This document shows, one piece after another, positions 15,655-24,226 of a stretch of 64,000 nucleotides of DNA (its first letter is position 1; the number at the start of each line of letters is the position of its first letter). The translations under genes were made by a program, and so were the position numbers. The DNA comes from Microbacterium sp. (GTDB taxonomy: Bacteria > Actinomycetota > Actinomycetes > Actinomycetales > Microbacteriaceae), in NCBI GenBank assembly GCA_003248655.1, contig QFPM01000005.1, positions 1 through 64,000 of the forward strand, given 5' to 3'. The notes beneath the pieces are model-generated. The model was not told the origin of the DNA and searched no databases. It saw nothing but the letters and a program-made list of their open reading frames with translations.

Positions 15655-16982
15655 TGGATTACGTCATGTTGGGCGTGGGGCTTCTGCTCACCATCGGAAC
15701 CGGTCTGTTCGTCGCGAGCGAGTTCGCGCTCGTCAACCTCGACCGCGCTGACCTCGAGGCCCGTCAGGCCGCCGGCGAGAGCCGCCTGTCGCTGACGATC
15801 TCGGCCCTCAAGATCACCTCGACGCACCTGTCGAGCGCCCAGTTGGGCATCACGCTGACGACGCTGCTCACCGGTTACACGATGGAACCCGCGCTGTCGA
15901 ACCTCCTTGGCCCCGTCTTCTCATCGTGGGGGATCCCGGATGCCGCGATCCGCCCCGTATCCGCCATCGTCGCCATCACGATCGCGACGATGTTCTCGAT
16001 GATCCTCGGCGAGCTCGTGCCGAAGAACTTCGCCCTCGCGGTGCCGCGGCAGACGGCGAAACTCGTCATGCCGTTCCAGGTCGGGTTCACGACGGTCTTC
16101 CGCCCCGCGATCGCGGTGCTCAACGGCAGCGCGAACGGGATCCTCCGCAGCATGGGGATCGAGCCGAAGGAGGAGCTCTCCGGCGCCCGCACCGCCGATG
16201 AGCTCTCGAGCCTCGTGCGCCGCTCGGCGAGCGCCGGCGTGCTCGAGCAGGACACGGCATCCCTCCTCAATCGCACCTTGACCTTCGCGCGCCTGACGAC
16301 GGCCGACGTGATGACCCCGCGCCCCTCAATCCACGCGGTCGCGGCCGGCGACAGCGTCGAGGAGATCATCCAGCTCGCGCGACGCACGGGCCACAGCCGC
16401 TTCCCCGTGTACGACGAGTCGATGGACGACATCACGGGCATCGCCCACCTCAAGCAGGCCGTCAGCGTGCCGCGCGAGCGCCGCTCCGAGGTACCGGCGG
16501 CCGCGATCGCGGAAGAGCCGCTGCGCGTGCCCGAAGCGGTTCACCTGGATGCCGTCATGTCAGAGCTGCGCGCCAAGGGCTACCAGATGGCGGTGGTCGT
16601 CGACGAGTACGGCGGAACCGCGGGCGTCGTGACGCTCGAAGACCTCGTCGAGGAGATCGTCGGCGAAGTGCTCGACGAGCACGACCGCAGTCGCGCCGGT
16701 GTCGTGCGACTTGCCGACGGCGTCGTCTTCCCGGGCGAGCTGCGGCCCGACGAGCTGCTCGATCGCACCGGCATCCGTGTTCCCGAAGGCGAGGTCTACG
16801 ACACGGTCGGCGGTTTCGTGATGTCGACGCTCGAGCGCATCCCCGTCGTGGGCGATGTCGTCGAGGTCGAAGACGGCACCCTCGAAGTGCAGCGCATGGA
16901 CGGTCGCCGCGTCGACCGGGTGAGGTTCACGCCGCGTCCGCTGCCGGACGGGGCGGAGACGGAGGGAGGTGACCAGCGATGA
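15654..16982 (+). CDS. CNNM/CorC (HlyC) family membrane protein, putative Mg2+ transporter or exporter
   Basis: The 442-residue protein has an N-terminal CNNM (DUF21) transmembrane domain (about residues 1-190) with QLGITLTTLLTGY and GELVPKNFAL, the family's ion-site motifs. A CBS pair follows (about 205-335) with DVMTPRP, and then a CorC-HlyC C-terminal domain. Such proteins are annotated hemolysins, but relatives (MpfA, CorC, CNNM) handle Mg2+ and some appear to export it. The start is ATG 15654 (TGATG junction with the leader ORF); GTG 15651 is an alternative one codon earlier. Its stop overlaps the ATG of a paralogue. Confidence 0.9.
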   Translation: MDYVMLGVGLLLTIGTGLFVASEFALVNLDRADLEARQAAGESRLSLTISALKITSTHLSSAQLGITLTTLLTGYTMEPALSNLLGPVFSSWGIPDAAIRPVSAIVAITIATMFSMILGELVPKNFALAVPRQTAKLVMPFQVGFTTVFRPAIAVLNGSANGILRSMGIEPKEELSGARTADELSSLVRRSASAGVLEQDTASLLNRTLTFARLTTADVMTPRPSIHAVAAGDSVEEIIQLARRTGHSRFPVYDESMDDITGIAHLKQAVSVPRERRSEVPAAAIAEEPLRVPEAVHLDAVMSELRAKGYQMAVVVDEYGGTAGVVTLEDLVEEIVGEVLDEHDRSRAGVVRLADGVVFPGELRPDELLDRTGIRVPEGEVYDTVGGFVMSTLERIPVVGDVVEVEDGTLEVQRMDGRRVDRVRFTPRPLPDGAETEGGDQR

Positions 16983-18034
16983 GCGACTGGGCGGGAATCG
17001 CATGGCTTGTCATCCTGCTGGCCTTCAACGCCTTCTTCGTCGGGGCGGAGTTCGCGGTCATCTCCGCGCGCCGCTCGCAGATCGAGCCGCTCGCCGAGCG
17101 CGGTTCGAAGACGGCGCAGACCGCGCTGTACGCGATGGAGCACGCCACCCTCATGCTCGCGACGTGCCAGCTCGGCATCACGATCTGCTCGTTGCTGATC
17201 CTGAACGTGTCCGAGCCGGCCATCCACCACCTGCTGGAAGGCCCGCTCGGTCTCACAGGCTGGAGCGAGGCCGTGATCGGCGGCGTCGCGTTCGCGATCG
17301 CGCTGATCCTCGTGTCGTACCTGCACGTCGTGTTCGGCGAGATGGTGCCGAAGAACCTGGCGTTCTCGCTGCCGGACCGCGCCGTGCTGCTGCTGGCGAC
17401 GCCGCTCGTGTGGTGCTCGAAGCTCTTCTACCCGGTCATCGCGGTGCTCAACTGGATCGCGAACCACACCGTGCGCCTGTTCCGGGTCGAGCCGAAGAAC
17501 GAGGCGGCGTCGACGTTCACGCTCGACGAGGTCGCGACGATCGTCGCGCAGTCGCGCATCGAGGGCGTGCTCGACGACGCGTCGGGCGCTGTGACGGCGG
17601 CTCTCGAGTTCACCGACAAGAAGGCGCGGGATGTCGCCGTGCCGCTGTCGGACCTCGTGACGCTTCCCGAGGTGACGACACCCGACGAGATCGAGCGCGC
17701 CGTCGCGAAGCACGGGTTCTCGCGCTATGTGATTGTGGATGCCGCCGGCATCCCGGTGGGATACGTGCACCTGAAGGACGTGCTGCGCGCGGCCGAAGGC
17801 TCGGATGCCGCGAACCGCATCGACGCGCCGATCAAGGCCAAGCGCATCCATCACATGGTGCCGATCGCCGAGTCGACCGACCTCGAAGACGCGCTCGCGC
17901 TCATGCGTCGCTCGAGCCGGCACCTCGCCCAGGTGCGGGATGCCGAGGGTCACACCACCGGCGTGCTCTTCCTCGAGGACATCATCGAAGAGCTCGTCGG
18001 CGAAGTGCACGACGCGACCCGCCGACGCGTGTAG
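16979..18034 (+). CDS. Second CNNM/CorC family protein, paralogue
   Basis: The 351-residue protein has the same CNNM membrane domain (QLGITICSLLI, GEMVPKNLAF near residues 60-125) and a CBS pair (about 200-320), but it stops soon after the CBS domains and lacks the CorC-HlyC end present in its partner. ATG 16979 overlaps the upstream stop (ATGA), so the two are co-translated and probably form a heteromeric transporter, a common arrangement in actinobacteria. It shares control by the leader peptide and promoter at 15567. Confidence 0.88.
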   Translation: MSDWAGIAWLVILLAFNAFFVGAEFAVISARRSQIEPLAERGSKTAQTALYAMEHATLMLATCQLGITICSLLILNVSEPAIHHLLEGPLGLTGWSEAVIGGVAFAIALILVSYLHVVFGEMVPKNLAFSLPDRAVLLLATPLVWCSKLFYPVIAVLNWIANHTVRLFRVEPKNEAASTFTLDEVATIVAQSRIEGVLDDASGAVTAALEFTDKKARDVAVPLSDLVTLPEVTTPDEIERAVAKHGFSRYVIVDAAGIPVGYVHLKDVLRAAEGSDAANRIDAPIKAKRIHHMVPIAESTDLEDALALMRRSSRHLAQVRDAEGHTTGVLFLEDIIEELVGEVHDATRRRV

Positions 18035-18046
18035 ACGCGGGCCGGG

Positions 18047-19120
18047 TCAGCCGCGGGGGCGGGCGCGCAGGTACTGCGCGGGCCAGGGCGCGGCGGCCGG
18101 CTCGCCGAGCTCGGTCGCGGCGCGCAGGGCGAAGTGCGGGTCGCGCAGCCACTCGCGCGCGGCGAGGATGACGTCGGCATCGCCCGCCTGCAGGATGGCC
18201 TCGGCCTGCGGGCCCGACGTGATCTCGCCGACCGCACCGACGACGACGCCGGCGGATGCCCGGACCTCTGCCGCCAGCGGCACCTGATAGCCGGGGCCGA
18301 CGACGATCTGCTGGTGGGCGACGAGACCGCCGCTCGAGATGTCGAAGAACACGGCGCCGTGCTCGGCGCTCCAGCCCGCGACGGTCGCGGTCTGAGCCGC
18401 ATCCCAGCCGCCCTCGGCCCAGTCGGTCGCCGAGAAGCGCACGGTCACCGCCGCGCCCGGCGCGGCAGCCACGACGGCGTCGACGACGCGCAGCAGTAGC
18501 CGCGCGCGGTTCTCGAGCGATCCGCCGTACTCGTCATCGCGCAGATTCGACAGCGGCGAGAGGAACTGGTGCAGCAGGTATCCGTGTGCCGCGTGGATCT
18601 CGAGCAGCTCGAACCCGGCCGCCACCGCGCGCTCCGCGGCGGCGGCGAACGCGTCGACGATCCGGTCGATGCCCGCGGCATCCAACGCGGTCGGCTCGGC
18701 GAACCCCTCGAAGGCGATCGCCGACGGCGCGACCGTCTGCCAGCCGCCGTCGGCCGCAGCGACCGACCCACGGTGCCCCGCGAACGGCGACCACGTCGAG
18801 GCCTTGCGACCGGCATGCGCGAGCTGGACGCCGGGCACCGCGCCCCGCGCGCGGATCGCCGCCGCGATGGGCGCCCAGGCATCCCGCTGCGCGTCGTTCC
18901 ACAGGCCCACATCCTCGGGCGAGATGCGCCCCTCGGGGACGACGGCGGTCGCCTCGGCGATGACGACTCCCGCGCCGCCCGACGCGAACTGCGCGAGATG
19001 CACGTGGTGCCAGTCGTTCGGCATGCCGTCTGTTGCCGAGTACTGGCACATCGGCGCGACCCACAGGCGGTTGCGGACGGTCAGGCCGCCGAGCTCCATC
19101 GGCGTGAACAGCAGGGACAC
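18047..19120 (-). CDS. NADH:flavin oxidoreductase, old yellow enzyme family
   Basis: The 357-residue TIM-barrel flavoprotein resembles the YqjM class of ene-reductases. It has VAPMCQYSA near residue 25 (Cys typical of that class), QLAHAGRKAS (about 100), EIHAAHGYLLHQFLSP (about 175) carrying the His-xx-His substrate pair, and a DDEYGGSLENR signature. It reduces activated C=C bonds with NAD(P)H, and the physiological substrate is unknown. I chose GTG 19120 because GGAGGA sits 6 nt upstream; longer frames have no such signal. It is convergent with the CNNM/CorC pair. Confidence 0.9.
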   Translation of the reverse strand: MSLLFTPMELGGLTVRNRLWVAPMCQYSATDGMPNDWHHVHLAQFASGGAGVVIAEATAVVPEGRISPEDVGLWNDAQRDAWAPIAAAIRARGAVPGVQLAHAGRKASTWSPFAGHRGSVAAADGGWQTVAPSAIAFEGFAEPTALDAAGIDRIVDAFAAAAERAVAAGFELLEIHAAHGYLLHQFLSPLSNLRDDEYGGSLENRARLLLRVVDAVVAAAPGAAVTVRFSATDWAEGGWDAAQTATVAGWSAEHGAVFFDISSGGLVAHQQIVVGPGYQVPLAAEVRASAGVVVGAVGEITSGPQAEAILQAGDADVILAAREWLRDPHFALRAATELGEPAAAPWPAQYLRARPRG

Positions 19121-19164
19121 GAGATCCTCCAGAAGTGTGCGGGGCGCGCGGGTAGGGTGACGCC

Positions 19165-19998
19165 ATGACGCACGAGTGGACGGCGCGCGACGCGGCAGCG
19201 GTACTTCGGATGCCAACGGCCGCCGACGACAAGTATTCCCGCGGCGTGCTCGGCGTACGAACCGGCTCCGACCGCTATCCCGGCGCGGCGGTGCTCGGCG
19301 TCGAGGCGGCGCACCGCACGGGAGTCGGCATGGTGCGCTATCTCGGCCCGGAGCGGCCCACGTCGCTCGTGCTCGCACAGCGCCCCGAGACGGTCGCCGC
19401 GGAGGGGCGCGTGCAGGCGTGGCTCATCGGCTCGGGCACCGACGCCACCGAGCGGCCTGCCGCTGAGACGCATGCGCTGCGCCGGCTGCTCGACGGCGAC
19501 GTGCCGGTCGTGGTGGATGCCGGGGCGCTCGACCTCGTGCCCGGCCGGGCCGGTGCGGCGCCGGTCGTCGCGACGCCGCACGATCGCGAGCATGCGCGCC
19601 TGCGCGCCGCTGCGGGGCTCGAACCGGTCGGCGCGGACGACCCCCGCGCCGCCGCCTCGACCGCCGCCGCCTTGGGGGTCGCGGTGCTGCTGAAGGGTCA
19701 TCGCACGGTCGTCGCGACGCCCGCCGGCGCGATCCGCACCGTCACGGCGCCGACCGCCTGGCTCGCGACGGCGGGCACGGGGGATGTGCTCGCCGGCATC
19801 CTCGGCGCCCTCGTCGCGGCCGCGCGACCGACGGATGCCGAGGAGCTCGGCCCGCTCGCGGCGACCGCGGCGCTCGTCCACGGCCGCGCGGCGCTCGCCG
19901 CGTCGGCGGCCCGGTCGGGCGGCCCGGTGACGGCGCTCGATGTCGCGGGCGCCGTGGCATCCGTCGTCGGAGACCTGCTTGCGGGGCGCGCGCACTGA
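19165..19998 (+). CDS. nnrD: ADP-dependent NAD(P)H-hydrate dehydratase
   Basis: The 277-residue ribokinase-fold protein has KYSRGVLGV (about residue 22), LLKGHRTVV (about 175) and the GTGDVLAGILGAL signature (about 205-217). It repairs hydrated NAD(P)H using ADP. The N-terminal epimerase half found in two-domain enzymes is absent. TAGGGT ends 6 nt before ATG 19165, so the message is probably leaderless. Confidence 0.88.
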   Translation: MTHEWTARDAAAVLRMPTAADDKYSRGVLGVRTGSDRYPGAAVLGVEAAHRTGVGMVRYLGPERPTSLVLAQRPETVAAEGRVQAWLIGSGTDATERPAAETHALRRLLDGDVPVVVDAGALDLVPGRAGAAPVVATPHDREHARLRAAAGLEPVGADDPRAAASTAAALGVAVLLKGHRTVVATPAGAIRTVTAPTAWLATAGTGDVLAGILGALVAAARPTDAEELGPLAATAALVHGRAALAASAARSGGPVTALDVAGAVASVVGDLLAGRAH

Positions 19999-20070
19999 CC
20001 CCGGCGGCCGCGCCGAGCCGCGCCGTCACGAGCCCGCGGGCCGCGCGACCCGCTCCGTAGGATGGGAAGG

Positions 20071-21366
20071 GTGTCGAGGCGGGCTGTGCTGTGGATCGCG
20101 TTCGCGGTCGTGCACGTGGGCGTCGCGTGGCTCGGCTTTCTCATGCCGAACGAGCCGATGGGCGACGTGTACCGCGTCTACGAGCCGTGGTCGACGCAGG
20201 CACTCGAGGGCGGCGGAATCGTCGGCATCACGGAACCGTGGGTGTACCCGCAGCTCGCGCTCGTGCCGATGATCCTGGCGCACGCGTTCGCGTGGATCGC
20301 GGGATACACCGTCGCGTGGGCGATCCTCGTGACGCTCGTGGATGCCGTCGCCTTCGCGATGCTCGTCGGCCGCGGCCACTCCACGGGCCGCACGACCGCG
20401 GCCTGGTTCTGGCTCACGTATCTCGCGATGCTCGGCCCCGTTGCGATCTACCGGATCGACGGGATCACCGTGCCGATGGCGATCATCGGATGCCTGTGGC
20501 TCGTCGGCCGGCCGTGGGCGGCATCCCTGCTTCTCGCCGCCGCGACGTGGATGAAGGTGTGGCCGGCGGCGCTCCTCGCGGCTGCGGTCGTCGCGGTCCG
20601 TCGGCGGGGCGCGATCGTCGGCGGAGCGCTCGCCGTCAGCGCCCTCACGATCGGCGCGGTCGTCGCTGCGGGCGGCGGTGCGCACGTCTTCGGGTTCCTG
20701 ACCGAGCAGACCTCGCGCGGCATCCAGGTCGAGGCGCCCGTGGCTGCGCCGTACCTGTGGGGTGCGCTGCTGGGCATCCCCGGCTTCGAGGTCTACTACT
20801 CGCAGGAGCTGCTGACCTTCCAGGTGCGGGGCGCGGGGATCGACGCGGTCGTCGCCGCGATGACCCCGGTGCTTGTCGTCGTGATCGCCGCGATCGTCGT
20901 CGTCGGCGCGTTCAAGGCCGCGCGCGGCGTGCGGTTCGTGGCGCTACTGCCCGTCCTGGCGTTCGCGCTCGTGCTCGGATTCATCGTGTGCAACAAGGTC
21001 GGATCGCCGCAGTACCTCGTGTGGCTCGTGCCGCCGCTCGTCATCGGGCTCGTCATCGCCCGCGGCGCGTGGGTCGGGCCCGCGACCGCCGCCCTCGGCG
21101 CGGCGCTGCTCACACAGCTCGTCTACCCCCTGCTCTACAACGGCATCCTGTACCCGGCGCCGGTCGCCGTCACGATCCTCACCGTCCGCAACCTCGCCCT
21201 CGTCGTCCTGTTCGTCTGGATGACCGTCCGCCTCATCCGCCTGCCCATCCCTGCCACTGTCACTGGCACCGTCCCCGGAGGTCCCCATGCTGATCGCCTT
21301 CTCCGTCGCCCCCAGCGGAACCCCGAGCGGAACCCCGAGCGCCCCGCAGACGAGTACGTCGGCTGA
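20071..21366 (+). CDS. GT87-family polyprenyl-phosphate-sugar glycosyltransferase (membrane)
   Basis: The 431-residue protein has about ten hydrophobic helices and DUF2029/GT87 features: an extracytoplasmic acidic loop early on (PNEPMGDVYRVYEPW), TWMKVWPAAL near residue 160, and NKVGSPQYLVWLVPPL (about 310). GT87 members such as PimE use polyprenyl-phosphate mannose outside the membrane. GTG 20071 is preferred over ATG 20062 because TAGGAT ends 7 nt before GTG and overlaps the ATG. The last 26 codons overlap the thiamine-binding gene in another frame and look like read-through. Confidence 0.75.
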   Translation: MSRRAVLWIAFAVVHVGVAWLGFLMPNEPMGDVYRVYEPWSTQALEGGGIVGITEPWVYPQLALVPMILAHAFAWIAGYTVAWAILVTLVDAVAFAMLVGRGHSTGRTTAAWFWLTYLAMLGPVAIYRIDGITVPMAIIGCLWLVGRPWAASLLLAAATWMKVWPAALLAAAVVAVRRRGAIVGGALAVSALTIGAVVAAGGGAHVFGFLTEQTSRGIQVEAPVAAPYLWGALLGIPGFEVYYSQELLTFQVRGAGIDAVVAAMTPVLVVVIAAIVVVGAFKAARGVRFVALLPVLAFALVLGFIVCNKVGSPQYLVWLVPPLVIGLVIARGAWVGPATAALGAALLTQLVYPLLYNGILYPAPVAVTILTVRNLALVVLFVWMTVRLIRLPIPATVTGTVPGGPHADRLLRRPQRNPERNPERPADEYVG

Positions 21367-21661
21367 GGATGCCGCGGCCGGATCCGTCCACGACGCCGTC
21401 GCGGCCGCCGTCGCGGTCGTCCGCGCCTCCGGACTGCCGCACCGCACGACCTCGATGTTCACCGAGCTCGAAGGCGAGTGGGACGAGGTCTTCGCCGTGG
21501 TGAAAGCGGCGACCGAGGCCGTCCTCCCGTTCGGCTCGCGCGTCTCGCTCGTGCTCAAGGCCGACATCCGCCCCGGTCGTACGGGCGAGATCGACGGCAA
21601 GATCGAGCGGCTCGAGCGCGCGATCGACGCGATCTCGGATGACGGTGCCCCGGCATCCTGA
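21287..21661 (+). CDS. Thiamine-binding protein (MTH1187/YkoF family)
   Basis: The 124-residue ferredoxin-like protein has HRTTSMFTELEGEWDEVF and RVSLVLKADIRPGR, typical of the DUF77 thiamine-binding fold. Members bind thiamine or hydroxymethylpyrimidine and may serve salvage. ATG 21287 has GGAGG 6 nt upstream, so this start is firm although it lies 80 nt inside the upstream glycosyltransferase frame. Residues 10-25 (PSGTPSGTPS) come from a short duplicated GGAACCCCGAGC word. Confidence 0.82.
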   Translation: MLIAFSVAPSGTPSGTPSAPQTSTSAEDAAAGSVHDAVAAAVAVVRASGLPHRTTSMFTELEGEWDEVFAVVKAATEAVLPFGSRVSLVLKADIRPGRTGEIDGKIERLERAIDAISDDGAPAS

Positions 21662-21680
21662 GCGCCACTAGCATTGCGGG

Positions 21681-22908
21681 GTGACCTCCTCGACACTCTC
21701 GAGGGGGGCGGCGACGGCGGCGCTCCTTTCCCTCGCCATCGGCTCGTTCGGCATCGGCATGGGCGAGTTCGTCATCATGGGGCTGCTGCCGCAGGTGTCG
21801 ACCGACCTGCTGCCGGCGCTCAGCGCCGCTGCCGCTGCCCTCGATCGCGAAGGCGGGCTGGCTGATCTCGCTCTATGCGCTCGGCGTGGTGATCGGCGCG
21901 CCGACGATCGCGGGGTCGGTGGCGAAGTATCCGCGGCACCGCGTGATGCTCGTGCTCGCGGTCGCATTGACGGTGTTCAACCTGTTCACCGTTCTGGCGC
22001 CGACCTTCGAGCTCGTCGCGGTCTCGCGCTTGCTCTCGGGGCTGCCCCACGGCGCGTACTTCGGGATCGGTGCGCTCATGGCATCCGATGTCCTCGGCCC
22101 GGGCACGCGCGCGAAGGGCGCCGCGTTCGTGCTCACCGGACTCACGGTCGCGAACGTCGTCGGCGTGCCGCTGGGCACATTCCTCGGGCAGCAGATCGGC
22201 TGGCGGATCGCCTTCGCGATCGTCGCCGCGATCTTCGCGCTCACCGCCGTCATGATCGCCCTCTTCGCGCCGCCGCACGCGGGCGACGCGGCCCGGACTC
22301 TCCGCGCCGAGCTCGGTGTCTTCCGGATGCCACAGGTCTGGTTCGCGCTCGGCATCGGCGCGATCGGATTCGGCGGGTTCTTCGCGATGTACAGCTACAT
22401 CGCGCCGCTCGTGACCGAGGTCGCGGGCTCGCCCGCCTGGGCCGTGCCTGTCGTTCTCGTCGTGACAGGGATCGGGATGACCGTCGGCAACCTGGTCGGC
22501 GGGCATCTCGCCGACCGGGACCTCCGTCGCATGCTCCTCGGCGGCCTCGCTGCGCTCGTCGGGGTGCAGGTGCTGCTCGCCCTCACGGCGCAGTGGATCT
22601 ACGTCCTGTGCTTCTTCGTGTTCCTCGTCGGCGTCGTGTCGGCGGCGATCAGCCCGACGATCCAGTCGAGACTCATGAGCGTCGCCGGCGACAACCAGTC
22701 GATCGCGGCCGCGCTCAACCACTCGGCGCTCAACGTCGGAAACTCCCTCGGTGCATTCCTCGGCGGACTCGTGATCGCAGCGGGCCTCGGGTTCGCGGCG
22801 CCGACGTGGGTCGGCGCGATCCTGGCTGCGGCGGGCCTGCTCCTCGCATTCGCGAGCTTCCGGGCGGAGACGCGCCAGAAAGCGGCACGCGCGGTCGTTC
22901 TTTCATAG
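21681..22908 (+). pseudogene. MFS transporter disrupted by a frameshift
   Basis: The first frame (GTG 21681, TAGCAT -10 just upstream) encodes TM1 and LLPQVSTDLLPALSAAAAA. The homologous sequence then continues one frame over as SIAKAGWLISLYALGVVIGAPTIAG and runs to 22908. Joined, the product would be about 410 residues, a full drug-efflux-type MFS permease with GHLADRDLRR-like loop motifs. The shift lies in the GCTGCC-rich stretch about 21825-21850. This could be a real slippage mutation or a sequencing or assembly error; the rest shows no decay. A 340-residue product from 21886 would lack TM1-2. Confidence 0.75.
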
Positions 22909-22950
22909 GCGCGGGCCGCTTTCGACAGCGCGAGCGGCGCCGCACCCCCG

Positions 22951-24153
22951 TCAGCTCGCGAGCAGGCGGCGCAGGTGGGGCGCCACGGCATCCGTCTCGA
23001 TGAGGAAACCGTCGTGGCCGAAGTCGCTCGAAAGGACGACGAGGTGGTCGTCGATCGTCGACCGGATGCCGCGGAAGATCCGCTCCTGCCCGTCGACGGG
23101 GAAGAGCCGGTCGCTGTCGATGCCGAGGACAAGCGTGCGCGCCGTCACCTGCGCCAGCGCGTCTTCGACGCCGCCGCGGTCCCGGCCGACGTCGTGCGAG
23201 TTCATCGCCTCGACCAGGGTCAGATAGCTGTTCGCGTCGAAGCGTCGCGTGAACTTGTTGCCGTGGAAGTCGAGGTAGCTCTCGACCGCGAAGCGGCCGC
23301 CGCCACCGAGCGGGCTCACGCCCGATTGCCAGGACCGCTGAAACCTGAGGTTCAGCTCGACGGGGCTGCGGTAGTTCAGCAGAGCCATGCGGCGCGCGAG
23401 CGCGAGCCCGCGATGCGGTCCCTCGCCGTCGGCCTCGTCGTAGTACTCGCCGCCCGCGAAGCGCGGGTCGATGCGGATCGCCTCGAGCTGCACCGAGTTC
23501 AGCGCCACCTGGTCGGCGGTCGTCGTCGGGGGAGCGGCGAGGACTGCGAGCCGCTCGACGCGGCCCGGGTACGAGATGCCCCACTCGAGCGCCTGCATCC
23601 CGCCCATCGACCCGCCGATGACCGCGGCCCACCGACGGATGCCGAGGGCATCCGCGAGCGCCGCCTGCGCGGCGACCTGGTCGCGGATCGTCAGGTACGG
23701 AAACCGCGGTCCCCACTCGCGCCCATCCGGGCCGATCGAGGCGGGGCCGGTCGAACCCTGGCATCCGCCGAGCATGTTCGGGGCGACGACGAACCAGCGG
23801 TCGGTGTCGATCGCGGCGCCCGGGCCGACGATGTCGTGCCACCAGCCGTCGGTCGGATGCCCGGGGCCCGCGTCTCCGCGGACGTGACTGTCGCCCGTCA
23901 GGGCGTGGAGCACGAGCACGGCGTTGTCGGCGGCGCCGCTCAGCTCACCCCACGACTCGTACGCGATGCGCGCGAACGGGAGGGTCCGCCCGTTCTCGGT
24001 GTGGAACTGCCCGAGCGGGGCGAACTGCCGCCCTCCGGCGGGATCGCCGTCGCGCCACGCGCCGCTCGTCGGCGGGCGGGCGCGCAAGAGCCGTGCGTCG
24101 GCCTCGGAGATCGGAGCCGACGGCACGGTGTCTTCCGACGCCTGCCAGTCCAT
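22951..24153 (-). CDS. metX: Homoserine O-acetyltransferase
   Basis: The 400-residue alpha/beta hydrolase-fold enzyme has GGSMGGMQALEW (nucleophilic Ser about 182), a late Asp in GIDSDRLFP and the final His in FGHDGFLIE. It acetylates homoserine for methionine synthesis. Highly conserved HALTGDSHV and PNMLGGCQGSTGP confirm MetX. ATG 24153 (MDWQ) is preferred over ATG 24162 because GAGAAT ends 7 nt upstream of it, as expected for a leaderless message. metY lies upstream on the same strand, separated by 73 nt. Confidence 0.93.
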   Translation of the reverse strand: MDWQASEDTVPSAPISEADARLLRARPPTSGAWRDGDPAGGRQFAPLGQFHTENGRTLPFARIAYESWGELSGAADNAVLVLHALTGDSHVRGDAGPGHPTDGWWHDIVGPGAAIDTDRWFVVAPNMLGGCQGSTGPASIGPDGREWGPRFPYLTIRDQVAAQAALADALGIRRWAAVIGGSMGGMQALEWGISYPGRVERLAVLAAPPTTTADQVALNSVQLEAIRIDPRFAGGEYYDEADGEGPHRGLALARRMALLNYRSPVELNLRFQRSWQSGVSPLGGGGRFAVESYLDFHGNKFTRRFDANSYLTLVEAMNSHDVGRDRGGVEDALAQVTARTLVLGIDSDRLFPVDGQERIFRGIRSTIDDHLVVLSSDFGHDGFLIETDAVAPHLRRLLAS

Positions 24154-24226
24154 GGCATCCATTCTCGTGGCTGGTGCGGGCGGCGCGACGTGTGTTACGT
24201 GCGCCGCCCGCAGCCACTGCCCGGCG

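Noticed and set aside
15654..18034. Hemolysin function for the two CNNM/CorC genes
   Set aside because: The hemolysin label is historical; the domain order indicates an ion-transport-type protein.
21681..22908. Programmed frameshift in the MFS gene
   Set aside because: No slippery heptamer, stimulatory structure or in-frame stop just after the shift; a mutation or error is simpler.
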